A DNA stretch of 64,000 nt, taken from contig NZ_JAJUWU010000003.1 of NCBI RefSeq assembly GCF_021390325.1, forward strand, positions 1 through 64,000, read 5' to 3'. Shown one piece after another: positions 24,939 through 37,723 of the stretch (its first letter is position 1; each line of letters starts with the position of its first letter). The stretch comes from Jiella avicenniae. GTDB taxonomy: Bacteria; Pseudomonadota; Alphaproteobacteria; Rhizobiales; Rhizobiaceae. The position numbers were made by a program, and so were the translations under genes. Under the pieces are notes generated by a model, which saw nothing but the letters and a program-made list of their open reading frames with translations, was not told the origin of the DNA and did not search any database.

Positions 24939-26129
24939 ATGTTCCTGACCTTCTTCCTCGAACTCAAGGCCGCCGGCGTTCCGGTCACCCTTCGCGAGCA
25001 TCTGCAGCTTCTCGAAGCGATGGAGGCCGATCTCGTCACCTACGACGTCGAAGCCTTCTATTTTCTCGCCCGCGCGACGCTGGTGAAGGACGAGCGCTTC
25101 GTCGACCGGTTCGACCGGGTCTTCGCGACCGTCTTCAAGGGCGTCGAAGCGGTCGCCGGCGCGCCAGACGGCGAGATCGCGGCGCGGGACCTTCCCGAGG
25201 AATGGCTGCGACGACTCGCCGAAAAGCATCTGACGGAAGAGGAAAAGAAGCTGGTCGAAAGCCTCGGCGGCTTCGACAGGCTCATGGAGACGCTGAGAGA
25301 GCGGCTCGAAGAACAGAAGGGCCGACACCAGGGCGGCTCGAAATGGATCGGGACCGGCGGCACCTCGCCCTTCGGCGCCCATGGCTACAACCCGGAAGGC
25401 GTTCGCATCGGCCAGAACGAAAGCCGCCACCGCCGCGCCGTGAAGGTCTGGGACAAGCGCGAGTTCAAGGATTTCGACGACGACGTCGAACTCGGCACCC
25501 GCAACATCCGCGTCGCGATGAAGCGCCTGCGCCGCTGGGTGCGCGCCGGCGCACGGGAGGAATTCGCCCTCGACGAGACGATCGATTCCACCGCCCGAAA
25601 GGGGTATCTCGACGTCAGGACCCGGCCCGAGCGGCACAATGCCGTCAAGCTGCTGCTCTTCCTCGACGTCGGCGGCTCGATGGACGACCACGTGCGCGAA
25701 GTGGAGCAGCTTTTTTCGGCGGCCCGCGCCGAGTTCAAGCATCTCGACTTCTTCTATTTCCACAACTGCCCCTATGAGCGGCTGTGGAAGGACAATCGCC
25801 GCCGCCACACCGAGACCATCGCGACCGACGAGGTGATCCGCACCTACGGCGCGGGACACAAGGCGCTGTTCGTCGGCGACGCCTCGATGAGCCCCTACGA
25901 GATCGCCATGCCCGGCGGCTCGGTCGAGCACTGGAACGCCGAACCCGGCCGCGTCTGGCTCGACCGGCTGACCGGCAAGTGGGGCAAGGCCGCCTGGCTC
26001 AACCCGTCCAACCCGCGCCACTGGCACTACACCCAGTCCGTCGGCATGATCCGCGAGGCGATGAACGGGCGGATGTTTCCGCTGACGCTCGCCGGCATCG
26101 AGGCGGCGACGCGGGAACTCGCCCGCTGA
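24939..26129 (+). CDS. VWA-domain CoxE-like protein
   Basis: A 396-residue CoxE-family protein. The N-terminal half is helical, with LTFFLELKAAGVPVTLREHL typical of CoxE. The C-terminal von Willebrand A fold begins AVKLLLFLDVGGSMDDHVRE (MIDAS-like DVGGSM in place of DxSGSM). In most genomes CoxE is adjacent to a MoxR AAA+ ATPase with which it acts in metal-centre or complex maturation, and no MoxR is next to it here. I start at ATG 24939 (MFLTFFLELK). In the MIDAS the first Ser position is Gly, which could alter metal binding. Confidence 0.85.
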   Translation: MFLTFFLELKAAGVPVTLREHLQLLEAMEADLVTYDVEAFYFLARATLVKDERFVDRFDRVFATVFKGVEAVAGAPDGEIAARDLPEEWLRRLAEKHLTEEEKKLVESLGGFDRLMETLRERLEEQKGRHQGGSKWIGTGGTSPFGAHGYNPEGVRIGQNESRHRRAVKVWDKREFKDFDDDVELGTRNIRVAMKRLRRWVRAGAREEFALDETIDSTARKGYLDVRTRPERHNAVKLLLFLDVGGSMDDHVREVEQLFSAARAEFKHLDFFYFHNCPYERLWKDNRRRHTETIATDEVIRTYGAGHKALFVGDASMSPYEIAMPGGSVEHWNAEPGRVWLDRLTGKWGKAAWLNPSNPRHWHYTQSVGMIREAMNGRMFPLTLAGIEAATRELAR

Positions 26130-26427
26130 AGATCCTTGCCGCCCGGCGTGGACTGGACGGACCGGCGCGGCGATCCGCGGCGGCGGTTCGCGCCCGCCCG
26201 GGCCGACCATTCCCGCATTCTCGGCCATGTCCCATGGCGGAGGTATGAGCGGGCCGCTCGCGACGAGCACGCTCTTTCTCATATTGCCGCTGCGACGCAG
26301 TTTGTAACGATTCTTAATTTGCCGCCGCGACGGATCCTACGGCATCTTCGGCAGGGACGGTCGATGGTCTGCGGCAAGCGCGACGGGTCGTCTCCGGTTT
26401 TGAAATTGCTGAGGAGCAACGACCTTC

Positions 26428-26940
26428 ATGGCTATCTCCGCCCCCCGCTCGCGCGGCTGGTCGACGCTCAGCGTCGTGCTTCACTGGGCCATCGTCGTCC
26501 TCATCGTCGTCCAGTTCATCAACCACGAATGGATGGTCGACCTGTGGCGCGCCACGCGGCGCGGTGCCGAGGTCGACGCCACGACGCAGACGGCGGGATG
26601 GGCTCACGTCGTCGCGGGTTCGCTGGTGCTTCTGGCGGCACTCCTCCGGCTCTGGGATCGCTTCGCTCATGGCCGCCCGCCCTACCCGGCCGAAGAGCCG
26701 ACATGGTCGCTCTGGCTCGCCAGGATCACCCACGCACTGATTTACGCGATCCTGATCCTCATGCCGATCGCCGGGCTGATCGCCTGGTTCGGCATGATCG
26801 GAGAAGCCGGCGAGATCCACGAGTTCATGTGGACGCCGCTTCTCGTCCTGATCGGGCTGCATGTGATCGGCGCCCTCGCCCAGCAGTTCTGGTTCAGGAC
26901 GGGCGTCCTGAAGCGGATCTTCGTGCCGGGAACCGTCTGA
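26428..26940 (+). CDS. Cytochrome b561
   Basis: A 170-residue four-helix membrane cytochrome. Likely heme ligands are the His in SVVLHWAIVVLIVV (helix 1), GWAHVVAGSLVLLAALLRLW (helix 2), ITHALIYAILILMPIAG (helix 3) and LIGLHVIGALAQQF (helix 4). It shuttles electrons from quinol to periplasmic acceptors, or superoxide to quinone in CybB-type members. It is monocistronic, preceded by an A/T-rich promoter-like region (26290-26330) and convergent with azlD. Confidence 0.9.
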   Translation: MAISAPRSRGWSTLSVVLHWAIVVLIVVQFINHEWMVDLWRATRRGAEVDATTQTAGWAHVVAGSLVLLAALLRLWDRFAHGRPPYPAEEPTWSLWLARITHALIYAILILMPIAGLIAWFGMIGEAGEIHEFMWTPLLVLIGLHVIGALAQQFWFRTGVLKRIFVPGTV

Positions 26941-26963
26941 GGCCGGGGCGGCGCCCCGAGGCG

Positions 26964-27299
26964 TCACGAGCCGAGCGCCCGCGCCCCGGCCACCATCGCC
27001 GTGCCGATGACCACGACGGCGATCAGCGGCAGGCGCAGCGACAGGATGGCGCAGACGATGATCGCCACCCGCTCCGGCCAGTCGCCGGAAACCAGCACCG
27101 GCGCGACGATCGCCGTCATCACCGCAGCCGGCACCGCGTCGAGCGCCGCGGAGGCGCGCGGCGGTATGGTGCCAAGCAGCGAGATCAGAATGTGGCCCCC
27201 GAACCGCGTCAGATAGGTCAGGGCGCCGCCAATCAGGATGACCAGCCAGATCGATCCGGTGGACCACCCGGCGTCGGACAACAGCGCTTCGCCGTTCAC
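26964..27299 (-). CDS. azlD: AzlD-family branched-chain amino acid export subunit
   Basis: A 111-residue membrane protein with about four hydrophobic segments and the AzlD motif GGALTYLTRFGGHILISLLG near residues 24-43. It pairs with AzlC to form a branched-chain amino acid (analog) exporter. Its ATG overlaps the azlC stop by 4 bp (ATGA), so they are translated together. Confidence 0.92.
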   Translation of the reverse strand: MNGEALLSDAGWSTGSIWLVILIGGALTYLTRFGGHILISLLGTIPPRASAALDAVPAAVMTAIVAPVLVSGDWPERVAIIVCAILSLRLPLIAVVVIGTAMVAGARALGS

Positions 27300-28057
27300 G
27301 AGGCACCTCCCGCCCGGCCTTCACGGGCCGCTTCGGCGGGACGCTTCTGCGGGCCGATCGCCGCCGCGACGGCAATGCCCGCGAGCCCGCCGAAGCTGAC
27401 GTGCCAGGGCGGCCCGGCCAGCCAGTAGACGACGACGGAGACGGCGAGACTGGTGCCGGCGACGGGATAGAACGCGCCACGCTTGCGGAAGCCCATGACC
27501 AGCCCGAGAAAATAGACCGGCAGGACGAAATCGAGGCCAAAGGCCTCCGGATCCTCGATAAGCTCGCCGAAACTCGCACCCGCCAGCGTCGCAAGCTGCC
27601 AGCTGAGATACATCAGGATCGCATAGGTCAGGTAGAAGGCCGGCGTCAGCCGTCGCTTCGCCGCCCTCGCCTCGGCGGCGCCGAACAGCGGGTCGACGAG
27701 CAGGAAGAAGGCGAGCGCCTTCTGGCCGCCTGAAAACGCCCCGAGATGCCGGCTGATCGAGGCCGAATAGAGCACGTGCCGGAAGTTCAGCGCAAAGACC
27801 GTGAGGAGAACCGACCAGAGCGGCGCCCCGATCCCCATCAGCTGCAGCGCCGCGAGCTGCGAGGCGCCGGCGAAGATCGCGGCGGAAAAACCCAGCGCCT
27901 GGAGGACCGTCAGCCCCTCCTGCACCGCCACCGCACCGTAGACGAGGCCGAAGGGCAGCACCGCCAGAAGCACCGGCAGCAGCGTGCGAATGGCGGCCAT
28001 GCGTTCGCTCGCCGCATCCGCCGGCGTCTCGTTCGAAGGGCCGTCTGCCAAGCTCAA
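27296..28057 (-). CDS. azlC: AzlC-family branched-chain amino acid exporter subunit
   Basis: A 253-residue protein with about seven membrane segments. AzlC signatures are LPFGLVYGAVAVQEGLTVLQ, FAGASQLAALQLMGIGAPLW and ALNFRHVLYSASISRHLG. The LIV-E/YgaZ-type large subunit works with AzlD. The first 20 or so residues are polar; an internal Met at residue 20 could also serve as start. The operon is azlC-azlD; no Lrp-type regulator is adjacent. Confidence 0.92.
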   Translation of the reverse strand: MSLADGPSNETPADAASERMAAIRTLLPVLLAVLPFGLVYGAVAVQEGLTVLQALGFSAAIFAGASQLAALQLMGIGAPLWSVLLTVFALNFRHVLYSASISRHLGAFSGGQKALAFFLLVDPLFGAAEARAAKRRLTPAFYLTYAILMYLSWQLATLAGASFGELIEDPEAFGLDFVLPVYFLGLVMGFRKRGAFYPVAGTSLAVSVVVYWLAGPPWHVSFGGLAGIAVAAAIGPQKRPAEAAREGRAGGAS

Positions 28058-28187
28058 GGGGTCGCTGCCGGGATTTCAATCGTCTTCGCTGCGGGGTGGC
28101 CGAAAGGGCAGTCCGATTCGGCCACGACGGACGATACAGCAAACCGCCCGCGCACGAAGCCGTCCCTAGGACGGGGTGCGATCCGCG

Positions 28188-28709
28188 CTATTCGCCCGCC
28201 TTGCCCAGAACCTCGCGCGGGAAGGCCGCGAGCGTCACGGTCCAGCGGTCGAAGAGATCGGCGAGACGATCCCGTCCGAGATCCAGCGCCGAGGCGTTGA
28301 GCTCGACCACCGGCAAGCCGTCGGTGGTCAGATAGGCCTTGTTGTAGGCCCCGAGCGCATTCCAGCGGTTGAGCAGTTCGAGCGAGACACCGGCCGTGCC
28401 CCACACCGCGTAGAAATTGAGCGTTCGGCAGTCGCGATGGTCGCGGCAGTCGAGGAAGAAGAGCTGGTAGGCCGTGCCGTTGATGTCGCCGGTGATGACC
28501 GGGTCGCCGCTTTCGGTCTTGGTCAGCTCGGCCTCGCCATACCCCCTCGCGACGTCGAGCATGGAACCGAAATCATTCGCCTCGATCGCCTGCGCGGCCG
28601 GCCGCGCTTCTGTGGCTCGCGCCGCCTCAGCGAAGACGCCTGCTGCGGAAAGCAGGCAGGCCAGGGCCAGAACGGCAGGGCGGTTCAAGCGCGACGGATG
28701 GTGGAGCAT
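28188..28709 (-). CDS. YbjN-domain exported protein
   Basis: A 173-residue protein. The signal peptide (PAVLALACLLSAAGVFAEA) is followed by a YbjN domain with DPVITGDINGTAYQLFFLDC and LELLNRWNALGAYNKAYLTT. YbjN proteins of alphaproteobacteria are of unknown function, some linked to type III chaperone-like folds. I start at the ATG 28709 because it gives a normal signal peptide; an extended start at 28760 would not. Confidence 0.8.
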   Translation of the reverse strand: MLHHPSRLNRPAVLALACLLSAAGVFAEAARATEARPAAQAIEANDFGSMLDVARGYGEAELTKTESGDPVITGDINGTAYQLFFLDCRDHRDCRTLNFYAVWGTAGVSLELLNRWNALGAYNKAYLTTDGLPVVELNASALDLGRDRLADLFDRWTVTLAAFPREVLGKAGE

Positions 28710-28974
28710 GGAAAATCCGCGTGTTCGTTTCGCGCGAGGCTGCGGCGCGGAGGCTGCCAATGCAAGAGGCAGGCCCGGCCGGGCGGTTCATTCGCGCCCG
28801 CCCGTGGCGGTTCTGCACCGCAGCAACCACGCTCCGTTCAACTGCCGTCCCCTTGCGGAAAGGCGTCTCGATACTCGGCATTCCCGCCCCGAAAGACGCC
28901 ACGCTCCGATGGTGATTGCGCCGTCCCAGACGGAGCGGGCCGACCGGTCCGTAGAGACTTCGAGCCCCCGCCTC

Positions 28975-31918
<2,944 letters not shown>

Positions 31919-31922
<4 letters not shown>

Positions 31923-32234
31923 CAAATCTGCCGGTTCGGCTTTCGGAAACTGCAATCGCGTCGCTTGCGGACATCGCTGCCTACGTGGCGACCTCGGCAG
32001 GATCGCTCGAGGTCGCCCTGTCTTTCATCGAACGCATCGAGCGCCGATGTAAAAGGATCGGCAATGTTCCAAACGGTGGAGTGCCGCGTCCCGACCTTGG
32101 CAATTCGATTCGCGTCGTGCCCGTTCGAACGCTCCGCTGTCATTCTCTACCGAGCGCTCGAAGATCACGTCGAAATCGTCGACGTCTTCTACGGCGGACG
32201 CGACTACGAGACCATCATGGGCCGCAGATCATGA
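31919..32234 (+). pseudogene. parE: ParE-family toxin with frameshift
   Basis: The first frame reads a normal ParE N-terminus (VRLSETAIASLADIAAYVAT ... RPDLGNSIRVVP), then diverges near 32122. The next frame carries the C-terminus (FERSAVILYRALEDHVEIVD then VFYGGRDYETIM). One extra base around CCCGTTC (about 32120-32126) explains the break: removing it joins VVP to FERSAVILYR, the usual ParE text. The uncorrected frame continues to about 32296 with unrelated residues. The toxin is probably inactive unless there is a sequencing error or real recoding. Confidence 0.8.
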
Positions 32235-33338
32235 AGCGAGCCATTCCGGCTGCGGCAGGTCAAGGGCGAGCACGCGTTCGGCGATCCGCCGGCTGACCGG
32301 GCGCAGCCTTGTCGCGGCGGGCATGAGATAACGCAGGGCGAGCGACGCATAGGCGGGCGGCGCACCGAGCGTCGTCGTGCCTTCCAGCGTCTGGTCGAGC
32401 ACGGCCTTCACCACCGGCAGCCGCTGCGATTCGTATTCGGTCTCGCGGCCTTCGGAAAACAGCCAGGCGAAGGTCGCGGCGTCCCAGATGCCGAGATTCA
32501 TGCCCCGTCCGCCCACCGGCGAGTGGACGTGCGCGGCGTCGCCGGCGAGGAACACCCAGCCGCGCGACATCCGTTCGGCCCTTCGGAAAGCGACGCGGAA
32601 AGTCGACTGCCAGGTGACGGTTTCGATGCCTTCGACGGCTTCGACCAGCTTTTCCGGCGCATCGTGAAAGCCGATCAGCCGGGCCGAGCGGTCGCTCATC
32701 GGCAGCAGCGCATGGGACCTCTCATTGTCGGCGCCGAGCGAAATCTTCGCGCGGTGCGGATCGAGCGGCTCCGAAAACGTCACGTCGGCGAGAGCGAAGA
32801 CGCCGGGATAGCTCTCGCCGACCCACGGAACGCCCAGTTCCTCGCGCACCGCCGAATGGCTCCCGTCGCAGCCGAGAACCGCCCGCGCCGCCACCGCCTC
32901 GCCGCTCGAGAGCGTCACCGTCGGCCGGCGGGTATCGGCGATCCCCGTGACCGCGACGTTCCATTCGACGGCGATGGCGCGATCTTTCAGCCAGGCGATC
33001 ATCGCCCGCTCGGTCCGGCCCTGAGGCAGCGACAGGATGAAGGGATAGGGCGTCCTCGCCTTCGACAGGTCGAGCGAGAACGCCGGCTTTCCGCCGATGG
33101 CGATTTCAGCGCCGGTGATCTCCGTTCCCGCGCCGAGCAGTTCCTGCGTCAGACCCGAGGCTTCGAAGATGCGCAGGGTGGTCGGCAGGATTCCGAGGGC
33201 GCGCGACTGCTCCACCGGCGTCGGTCCCGCGCCGACATCGACGATCCGGACGGGAACGCCACGCCGCGTCAGTTCGACGGCCGCGGCGAGGCCGACGGGG
33301 CCGGCTCCCGCAATGAACACCAGGTCGTCGCGCGCCAT
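32229..33338 (-). CDS. FAD-dependent monooxygenase (PHBH family)
   Basis: A 369-residue class A flavin hydroxylase. The N-terminal FAD fold is FIAGAGPVGLAAAVELTRRG, the DG-type region is AVLGCDGSHSAVREELGVPW, and the FAD/ribityl motif is GDAAHVHSPVGGRGMNLGI. It resembles phenol/aromatic-ring hydroxylases and UbiH-like proteins that use NAD(P)H and O2. No pathway genes are adjacent. It sits between recN and ligA, where relatives have no gene, which hints at insertion. It is convergent with the ParE remnant, with a 6-bp overlap. Confidence 0.85.
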   Translation of the reverse strand: MARDDLVFIAGAGPVGLAAAVELTRRGVPVRIVDVGAGPTPVEQSRALGILPTTLRIFEASGLTQELLGAGTEITGAEIAIGGKPAFSLDLSKARTPYPFILSLPQGRTERAMIAWLKDRAIAVEWNVAVTGIADTRRPTVTLSSGEAVAARAVLGCDGSHSAVREELGVPWVGESYPGVFALADVTFSEPLDPHRAKISLGADNERSHALLPMSDRSARLIGFHDAPEKLVEAVEGIETVTWQSTFRVAFRRAERMSRGWVFLAGDAAHVHSPVGGRGMNLGIWDAATFAWLFSEGRETEYESQRLPVVKAVLDQTLEGTTTLGAPPAYASLALRYLMPAATRLRPVSRRIAERVLALDLPQPEWLAS

Positions 33339-33404
33339 GCAGATCCCCGTCCCTCTCCCGTCGGCCAGCCATCATGCGGGGCGGACCTTCCGGCGATCAA
33401 GAGT

Positions 33405-35078
33405 TCACGCCCCGCCGGCGCCGATCAACCTTGCGGCCGCCGCCCGCGCCTCTTCCGTCACGCTCTCGCCGGCCAGCATGCGGGCGATCTCCTCGCGGCG
33501 GCCATCGGGATCGATCGTGGCGACGCGGGTGGCGACGCGATCTTCCTCGCCGACATCCGATTTCGAGATCAGAAGATGGGTCGAGGCCCGGGCCGCGACC
33601 TGCGGCGCGTGGGTGACGGCGAGCACCTGCACCGAGCCGGCGAGGCGCTTCAGCCGCCGGCCGATCGCGTCCGCCACCGCCCCGCCGACGCCGGTGTCGA
33701 TCTCGTCGAAGACGAGGGTCGGTGCCGAGCCGCGATCGGCGAGCGCCACCTTCAGGGCGAGCAGGAAGCGGGAGAGTTCGCCGCCGGAGGCGACCTTCAT
33801 CATCGGCCCGGCCTTCGTGCCGGGATTGGTGCGGACGTGGAACTCCACCGTATCGATGCCGGAAGCGTCCGGCCGCCCGGCGTCGGTGTCGATCGTCACC
33901 ATGAAGCTCGCCCGTTCGAGCTTCAGATCCGGCAACTCCGCCATCACGGCGGCTTCCAGCATCCGCGCCGCCGTCGTGCGCTTCGCCGACAGCGAGGCCG
34001 CAGCCGCGTCGAAGCGTTCGCGTGCCGCCTCGACCTCGGCTTCGAGGGCGACGAGACGCTCCTCCCCGGCGTCGAGATCGGCCAGATCGCCGATCATCCG
34101 CGCCGTCAGCTCCGGCAGGTCGTCGACGGCGACGTTGTATTTCCGCCCCGCCGCCCTGAGCGCGAACAGCCGCTCCTCGGTCAATTCCAGCGCCCGCGGA
34201 TCGAATTCAAGGCTGCGCAGCGCCCCTTCCAGCGACGTCTGCGCCTCGGAGAGTGCGTCGAGCGCAACGTCGAGCCGGTCGATCGCCTCGTCGAGCAGAC
34301 CGGGAAGCTCGTCCCGCTTGCGGTCGAGGCGCTTCAACAGGTTGGCGAGACCCGGGATCGGCGAGCCCGGGCCGGACAGCTCCTCGTTGGCATCGTTGAC
34401 GTCCGTCGCGATCTTCTCGGAGCGCATCATGATCTGACGTCGTTCGGCGAGTTCCTCCTCCTCGCCGGCGAGCGGCTGAAGGTCGGACAATTCCTCGACG
34501 GCGCTGCGCAGGAAGTCCGCCTCGCGCGCGGCGGCCTCGACCTTGGCCCGGTGCTTCTGCAACGCATCGCGCGCGCCGCGCCATTCGCCATAGAGGCGGC
34601 CGACGGCGGCGGCGTCGGGATCGAGTCCGCCGAACTCGTCGAGCAGCGTCCGGTGGCTGTCGCTGTCGACCAGCGCGCGGTCGTCGTGCTGGCCGTGGAT
34701 CTCGACGAGGGAGAGGCCGAGCTGCCGCATCAGCCCGACGCTGGAGGGGCGGTCGTTGACGAAGACGCGGGTGCGCCCGTCGGCGTTCTGGACGCGGCGG
34801 AGCACGAGGTCGCCGTCGTCGTCGAAGCCGTTGTCGGACAGAAGTCGCCGGGCCGGGTGATCCGACTCGAGGTCGAAGGCGGCGATCACCTCGCCCTGCT
34901 TGGCGCCGTGGCGGACCAGCGCCCCGTCCCCCCGCCCGCCCAGCGCCAGCGACAGGGCGTCGAGCAGGATCGACTTGCCGGCGCCGGTCTCTCCGGTCAG
35001 CACGGACAAGCCTTTGTCGAGCGTCAGGTCGAGGCGCTCGATCAGGACGATGTCACGAATCGAAAGATGGACCAGCAT
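33405..35078 (-). CDS. recN: DNA repair ATPase RecN
   Basis: A 557-residue SMC-like protein of double-strand break repair. The N-terminal Walker A is GETGAGKSILLDALSLALGG (residues 28-47), coiled-coil arms lie in the middle, and the C-terminal ABC signature KVASGGELSRFLLALK and Walker B LVFDEIDTGVGG follow. It begins MLVHLSIRDIVLIERLDL, the usual RecN start. It lies downstream of bamD on the same strand with 168 bp between, as in other Hyphomicrobiales. Confidence 0.97.
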   Translation of the reverse strand: MLVHLSIRDIVLIERLDLTLDKGLSVLTGETGAGKSILLDALSLALGGRGDGALVRHGAKQGEVIAAFDLESDHPARRLLSDNGFDDDGDLVLRRVQNADGRTRVFVNDRPSSVGLMRQLGLSLVEIHGQHDDRALVDSDSHRTLLDEFGGLDPDAAAVGRLYGEWRGARDALQKHRAKVEAAAREADFLRSAVEELSDLQPLAGEEEELAERRQIMMRSEKIATDVNDANEELSGPGSPIPGLANLLKRLDRKRDELPGLLDEAIDRLDVALDALSEAQTSLEGALRSLEFDPRALELTEERLFALRAAGRKYNVAVDDLPELTARMIGDLADLDAGEERLVALEAEVEAARERFDAAAASLSAKRTTAARMLEAAVMAELPDLKLERASFMVTIDTDAGRPDASGIDTVEFHVRTNPGTKAGPMMKVASGGELSRFLLALKVALADRGSAPTLVFDEIDTGVGGAVADAIGRRLKRLAGSVQVLAVTHAPQVAARASTHLLISKSDVGEEDRVATRVATIDPDGRREEIARMLAGESVTEEARAAAARLIGAGGA

Positions 35079-35246
35079 GTCCGAATCGTCGGTGAGAAGC
35101 AGGATGCGGCCCAGGCAATGTCGGTCGCCGAGCGTGGTTTCGCAACCCCGCGCACCGCGGCGAGCGCTGCGGCCCCGGCGATGCCGAACAGCGCGCCCGC
35201 GGCGAGCCCGCCCTCATCAACCCACCGGCGATGCCGAGCGCCGGCC

Positions 35247-36131
35247 TCAGGACGCGCCGACGATCTTCTTCGTCGCGGCGGCGAACCAGGAATCCGACGA
35301 GCCGTCCCGCGGCTCCAGCCCGTGGCCCTGGAGAAGCGCGTAGGAGTCCCGGTACCACGGCGAATCGGGGAAGTTCTGGCCGAGCACCGAGGCGGAGGCC
35401 TGCGCCTCCCGCGTCAGGCCCATGGCGTAATAGGCTTCCGTCAGACGCGCGAGCGCCTCCTCGACCTGGCGCGTGTCCGGATAGACGTCGACGACGTTCT
35501 TGAAGCGGTTGACGGCGGCGAGATAGTCGCGCCGCTCCAGATAGTAGCGTCCGACGAGCATTTCCTTGCCGGCCAACTGGTCGCGGGCGATGCGCAGCTT
35601 CGACCTGGCGTCGTCGGCATACATCGTGTCGGGGAAGCGCTCCATCAGCGCCCGCATCGCCTGGGCCGTATAGGCCGCCTGCTTCTGGTCGCGCGTCACG
35701 TCCGGGATCTGGCGGTAATGGGACAGGCCGATGATGTATTCGGCGTAGGGAGCGTCTTCGGAATCGGGATAGAGCGAGATGTAGCGCTTCGCCGCGGTCT
35801 CCGCCGCGTCGTAGTCGCCGCCGCGATAGCTGGCGAAGGCCTGCATGATGAGCGCCTTGCGAGCCCACTCCGTATAGGGGTGCTGGCGGTCGATCGCCTC
35901 GAACTTCTTCGAAGCCTCGCCGAGCCGGCCGCCTTCGAGATTGGCGAGGCCCTGATTGTAGAGCACGTCCGGCGGATCCGTCTCGGCGGCCAGTGCCAGC
36001 ACGTTGACGTCGTTGTCGCCGCCCGACATGCAGCCGGCTAGGCCGAACGCCGCACCGAGAACCGTGGCCGTGAGCCCCAGCCGCGCAGCTTTGGTGATTG
36101 ATCCGGCGAAGTGCCGCGACGTGTCGATCAT
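35247..36131 (-). CDS. bamD: Outer-membrane assembly lipoprotein BamD
   Basis: About 294 residues. The lipoprotein signal peptide has lipobox LAGC near residues 30-33 ([12 protein letters not shown]), followed by TPR-like helices ([20 protein letters not shown], FRHYxQ-like [18 protein letters not shown]). BamD is an essential part of the BAM machine that inserts outer-membrane beta-barrels. Start choice: ATG 36131 has AGGGGA upstream; ATG 36155 is an alternative. It is placed between lpxC and recN in the conserved order. Confidence 0.93.
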   Translation of the reverse strand: MIDTSRHFAGSITKAARLGLTATVLGAAFGLAGCMSGGDNDVNVLALAAETDPPDVLYNQGLANLEGGRLGEASKKFEAIDRQHPYTEWARKALIMQAFASYRGGDYDAAETAAKRYISLYPDSEDAPYAEYIIGLSHYRQIPDVTRDQKQAAYTAQAMRALMERFPDTMYADDARSKLRIARDQLAGKEMLVGRYYLERRDYLAAVNRFKNVVDVYPDTRQVEEALARLTEAYYAMGLTREAQASASVLGQNFPDSPWYRDSYALLQGHGLEPRDGSSDSWFAAATKKIVGAS

Positions 36132-36480
36132 GTTCTGCGGGTCCCCTAACCCCATTCAGCCTGCGACCGGCATCACTATCCCCCGATCGTGGCACGAACA
36201 ATGGCGAAGCCCGAGCAAGGTGCCTTTTTTGTGACCGGCAGGCGGATTTCGCCCGAGCCGCGCGCTTCCCGCCGGCGCTGTTGCCGTTGCGTCACGTCCG
36301 ACGACGGCGAAACGTCGCGTGCCGCATCGGCCGACCGCAGCGAGCCACGACGACCGACTCGGTCACCGGGACGTCTGCAGCATCCGCGACGGGGCAAGTT
36401 TCGACGACGAAGGCGCCGGAGGCGACCGCGAGCGCCGCCGGACGAGACACCGGCCGCGCGGACCGATGGCGTCGGTTCGA
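36132..36480. other. 349-bp spacer between lpxC and bamD
   Basis: It is GC-rich. Open frames exist on both strands but lack starts or family sequence. It probably holds the lpxC terminator and bamD promoter; I see no clear hairpin with a T run. Confidence 0.45.
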
Positions 36481-37419
36481 TCAGAGAACCTGCGGCCCGT
36501 AGGCGGGCGCGGCGACGGCGACCAGCGGCGCATGGCGCACCGGGTCGACGCGGCGGGACGGCATCTCGACGATCTCGTAGGCCTTGCGGTCGGCGAGCAG
36601 CGCCTTGAGCGCCAGGGCGTTCAGCCGGTGGCCGCCGCGATAGGACCGATAGCAGCCGAGAATGCGGACACCGCCCAGCGCCTGGTCGCCGACGGCATCC
36701 AGCGCCTTGTGGCGGACGAACTCGTCCTCGAAGCGCAGTCCCTCCGGATTGACGACGCGGCCGTCGTCGGACAGCACGACCGAATTCTCCAGCGACGAGC
36801 CGAGCGCGTAGCCCGCCGCCCACAACCGCTCCACGTCGGCCATGAAGCCGAAGGTGCGGGCCCGCTGGAGATCCCTGGTGAAGCGCGCGGCGGTGAGGTC
36901 GGCCCGGTAGGCTTGCCGGCCGATCGCCGCATTGGCGAAATCGATCTCGATCTCGAACCGTGTCCCGGCATAGGGACGATACTCCGCCCTCGCCTCGTTC
37001 AGCTCGACGCAGACCGGCTTGAGGATCCGCAGATAGCGGCGCTTGGCGACCTGGCTGACGACGCCCGCCTCGCTGATGCCGCGCACGTATTCGGCAGCGC
37101 AGCCGTCGAGGATCGGCGTTTCCTTGGCGTCGATCTTCACGACGACGTTGTCGACGCCCATCGCGTAGAGCGCGGCCATCAGATGCTCGACGGTGGAAAC
37201 GTGGGAGCCCTTGAGGTCCCCGACGACGGTCGACAGGTCGGTCGGCACGGAATTGCTGGAGACTGCGGGAATTTCGTGAACGAGGCCGTCCGCTCCGGCA
37301 AGGTGGAAGACGATGCCGGTATCAGGCTCGGCGGGAAGCAGGGCGAGCCGGACCGGCAGACCGCTGTGCACACCCACGCCGTAAAAATCGATACGCGATG
37401 CTATCGTCTGCTGGAACAT
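36481..37419 (-). CDS. lpxC: UDP-3-O-acyl-N-acetylglucosamine deacetylase
   Basis: A 312-residue zinc amidase catalysing the committed step of lipid A synthesis. Zinc ligands are H79 in STVEHLMAAL and the His and Asp in the later motif FVRHKALDAVGD. The substrate-fold residues begin MFQQTIASRIDFYGVGVHSG. I start at ATG 37419, which matches the family; an extension to 37485 would add 22 unrelated residues. It lies downstream of ftsZ on the same strand but is separated from it by a strong terminator, so it has its own promoter in the A/T-rich region at 37500-37660. Confidence 0.96.
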   Translation of the reverse strand: MFQQTIASRIDFYGVGVHSGLPVRLALLPAEPDTGIVFHLAGADGLVHEIPAVSSNSVPTDLSTVVGDLKGSHVSTVEHLMAALYAMGVDNVVVKIDAKETPILDGCAAEYVRGISEAGVVSQVAKRRYLRILKPVCVELNEARAEYRPYAGTRFEIEIDFANAAIGRQAYRADLTAARFTRDLQRARTFGFMADVERLWAAGYALGSSLENSVVLSDDGRVVNPEGLRFEDEFVRHKALDAVGDQALGGVRILGCYRSYRGGHRLNALALKALLADRKAYEIVEMPSRRVDPVRHAPLVAVAAPAYGPQVL

Positions 37420-37663
37420 CAACACGTCAGGACAACCTTTCCCCGCGGCATGCCGGTCGTTTCGATCCACCGGGCCCCCGCCCACACACAGAATTCCGCC
37501 CGCTCTACGACCGACGCCCCCTGAAGAACTTTCCCCCGTTCTTCATTCGTTGAGATCGTTGGTAAATCGCCGGCCCAATTCGGCAAAATCACGCTTTCTT
37601 ACCCCGTGTTAAAAGCGCTGCAGCATCGAGCCGCGATATCACTGTATTTTCAATACGTTAACC

Positions 37664-37694
37664 AAAAATGCCCGCCGGATTTCTCCGGCGGGCA
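37664..37694 (-). terminator. Rho-independent terminator after ftsZ
   Basis: A perfect 10-bp stem (37669-37678 with 37685-37694) is followed on the minus strand by five T. It ends the division operon before lpxC. The remaining 37420-37663 stretch is unusually A/T-rich and gene-free and should contain the lpxC promoter. Confidence 0.95.
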
Positions 37695-37723
37695 CTGTCA
37701 CATCGCCGCAACAATCGGCGCGA

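Noticed and set aside
36132-36480. A small exported protein gene on the minus strand after lpxC
   Set aside because: A signal-like Ala/Val stretch appears, but without a start codon or ribosome-binding site.
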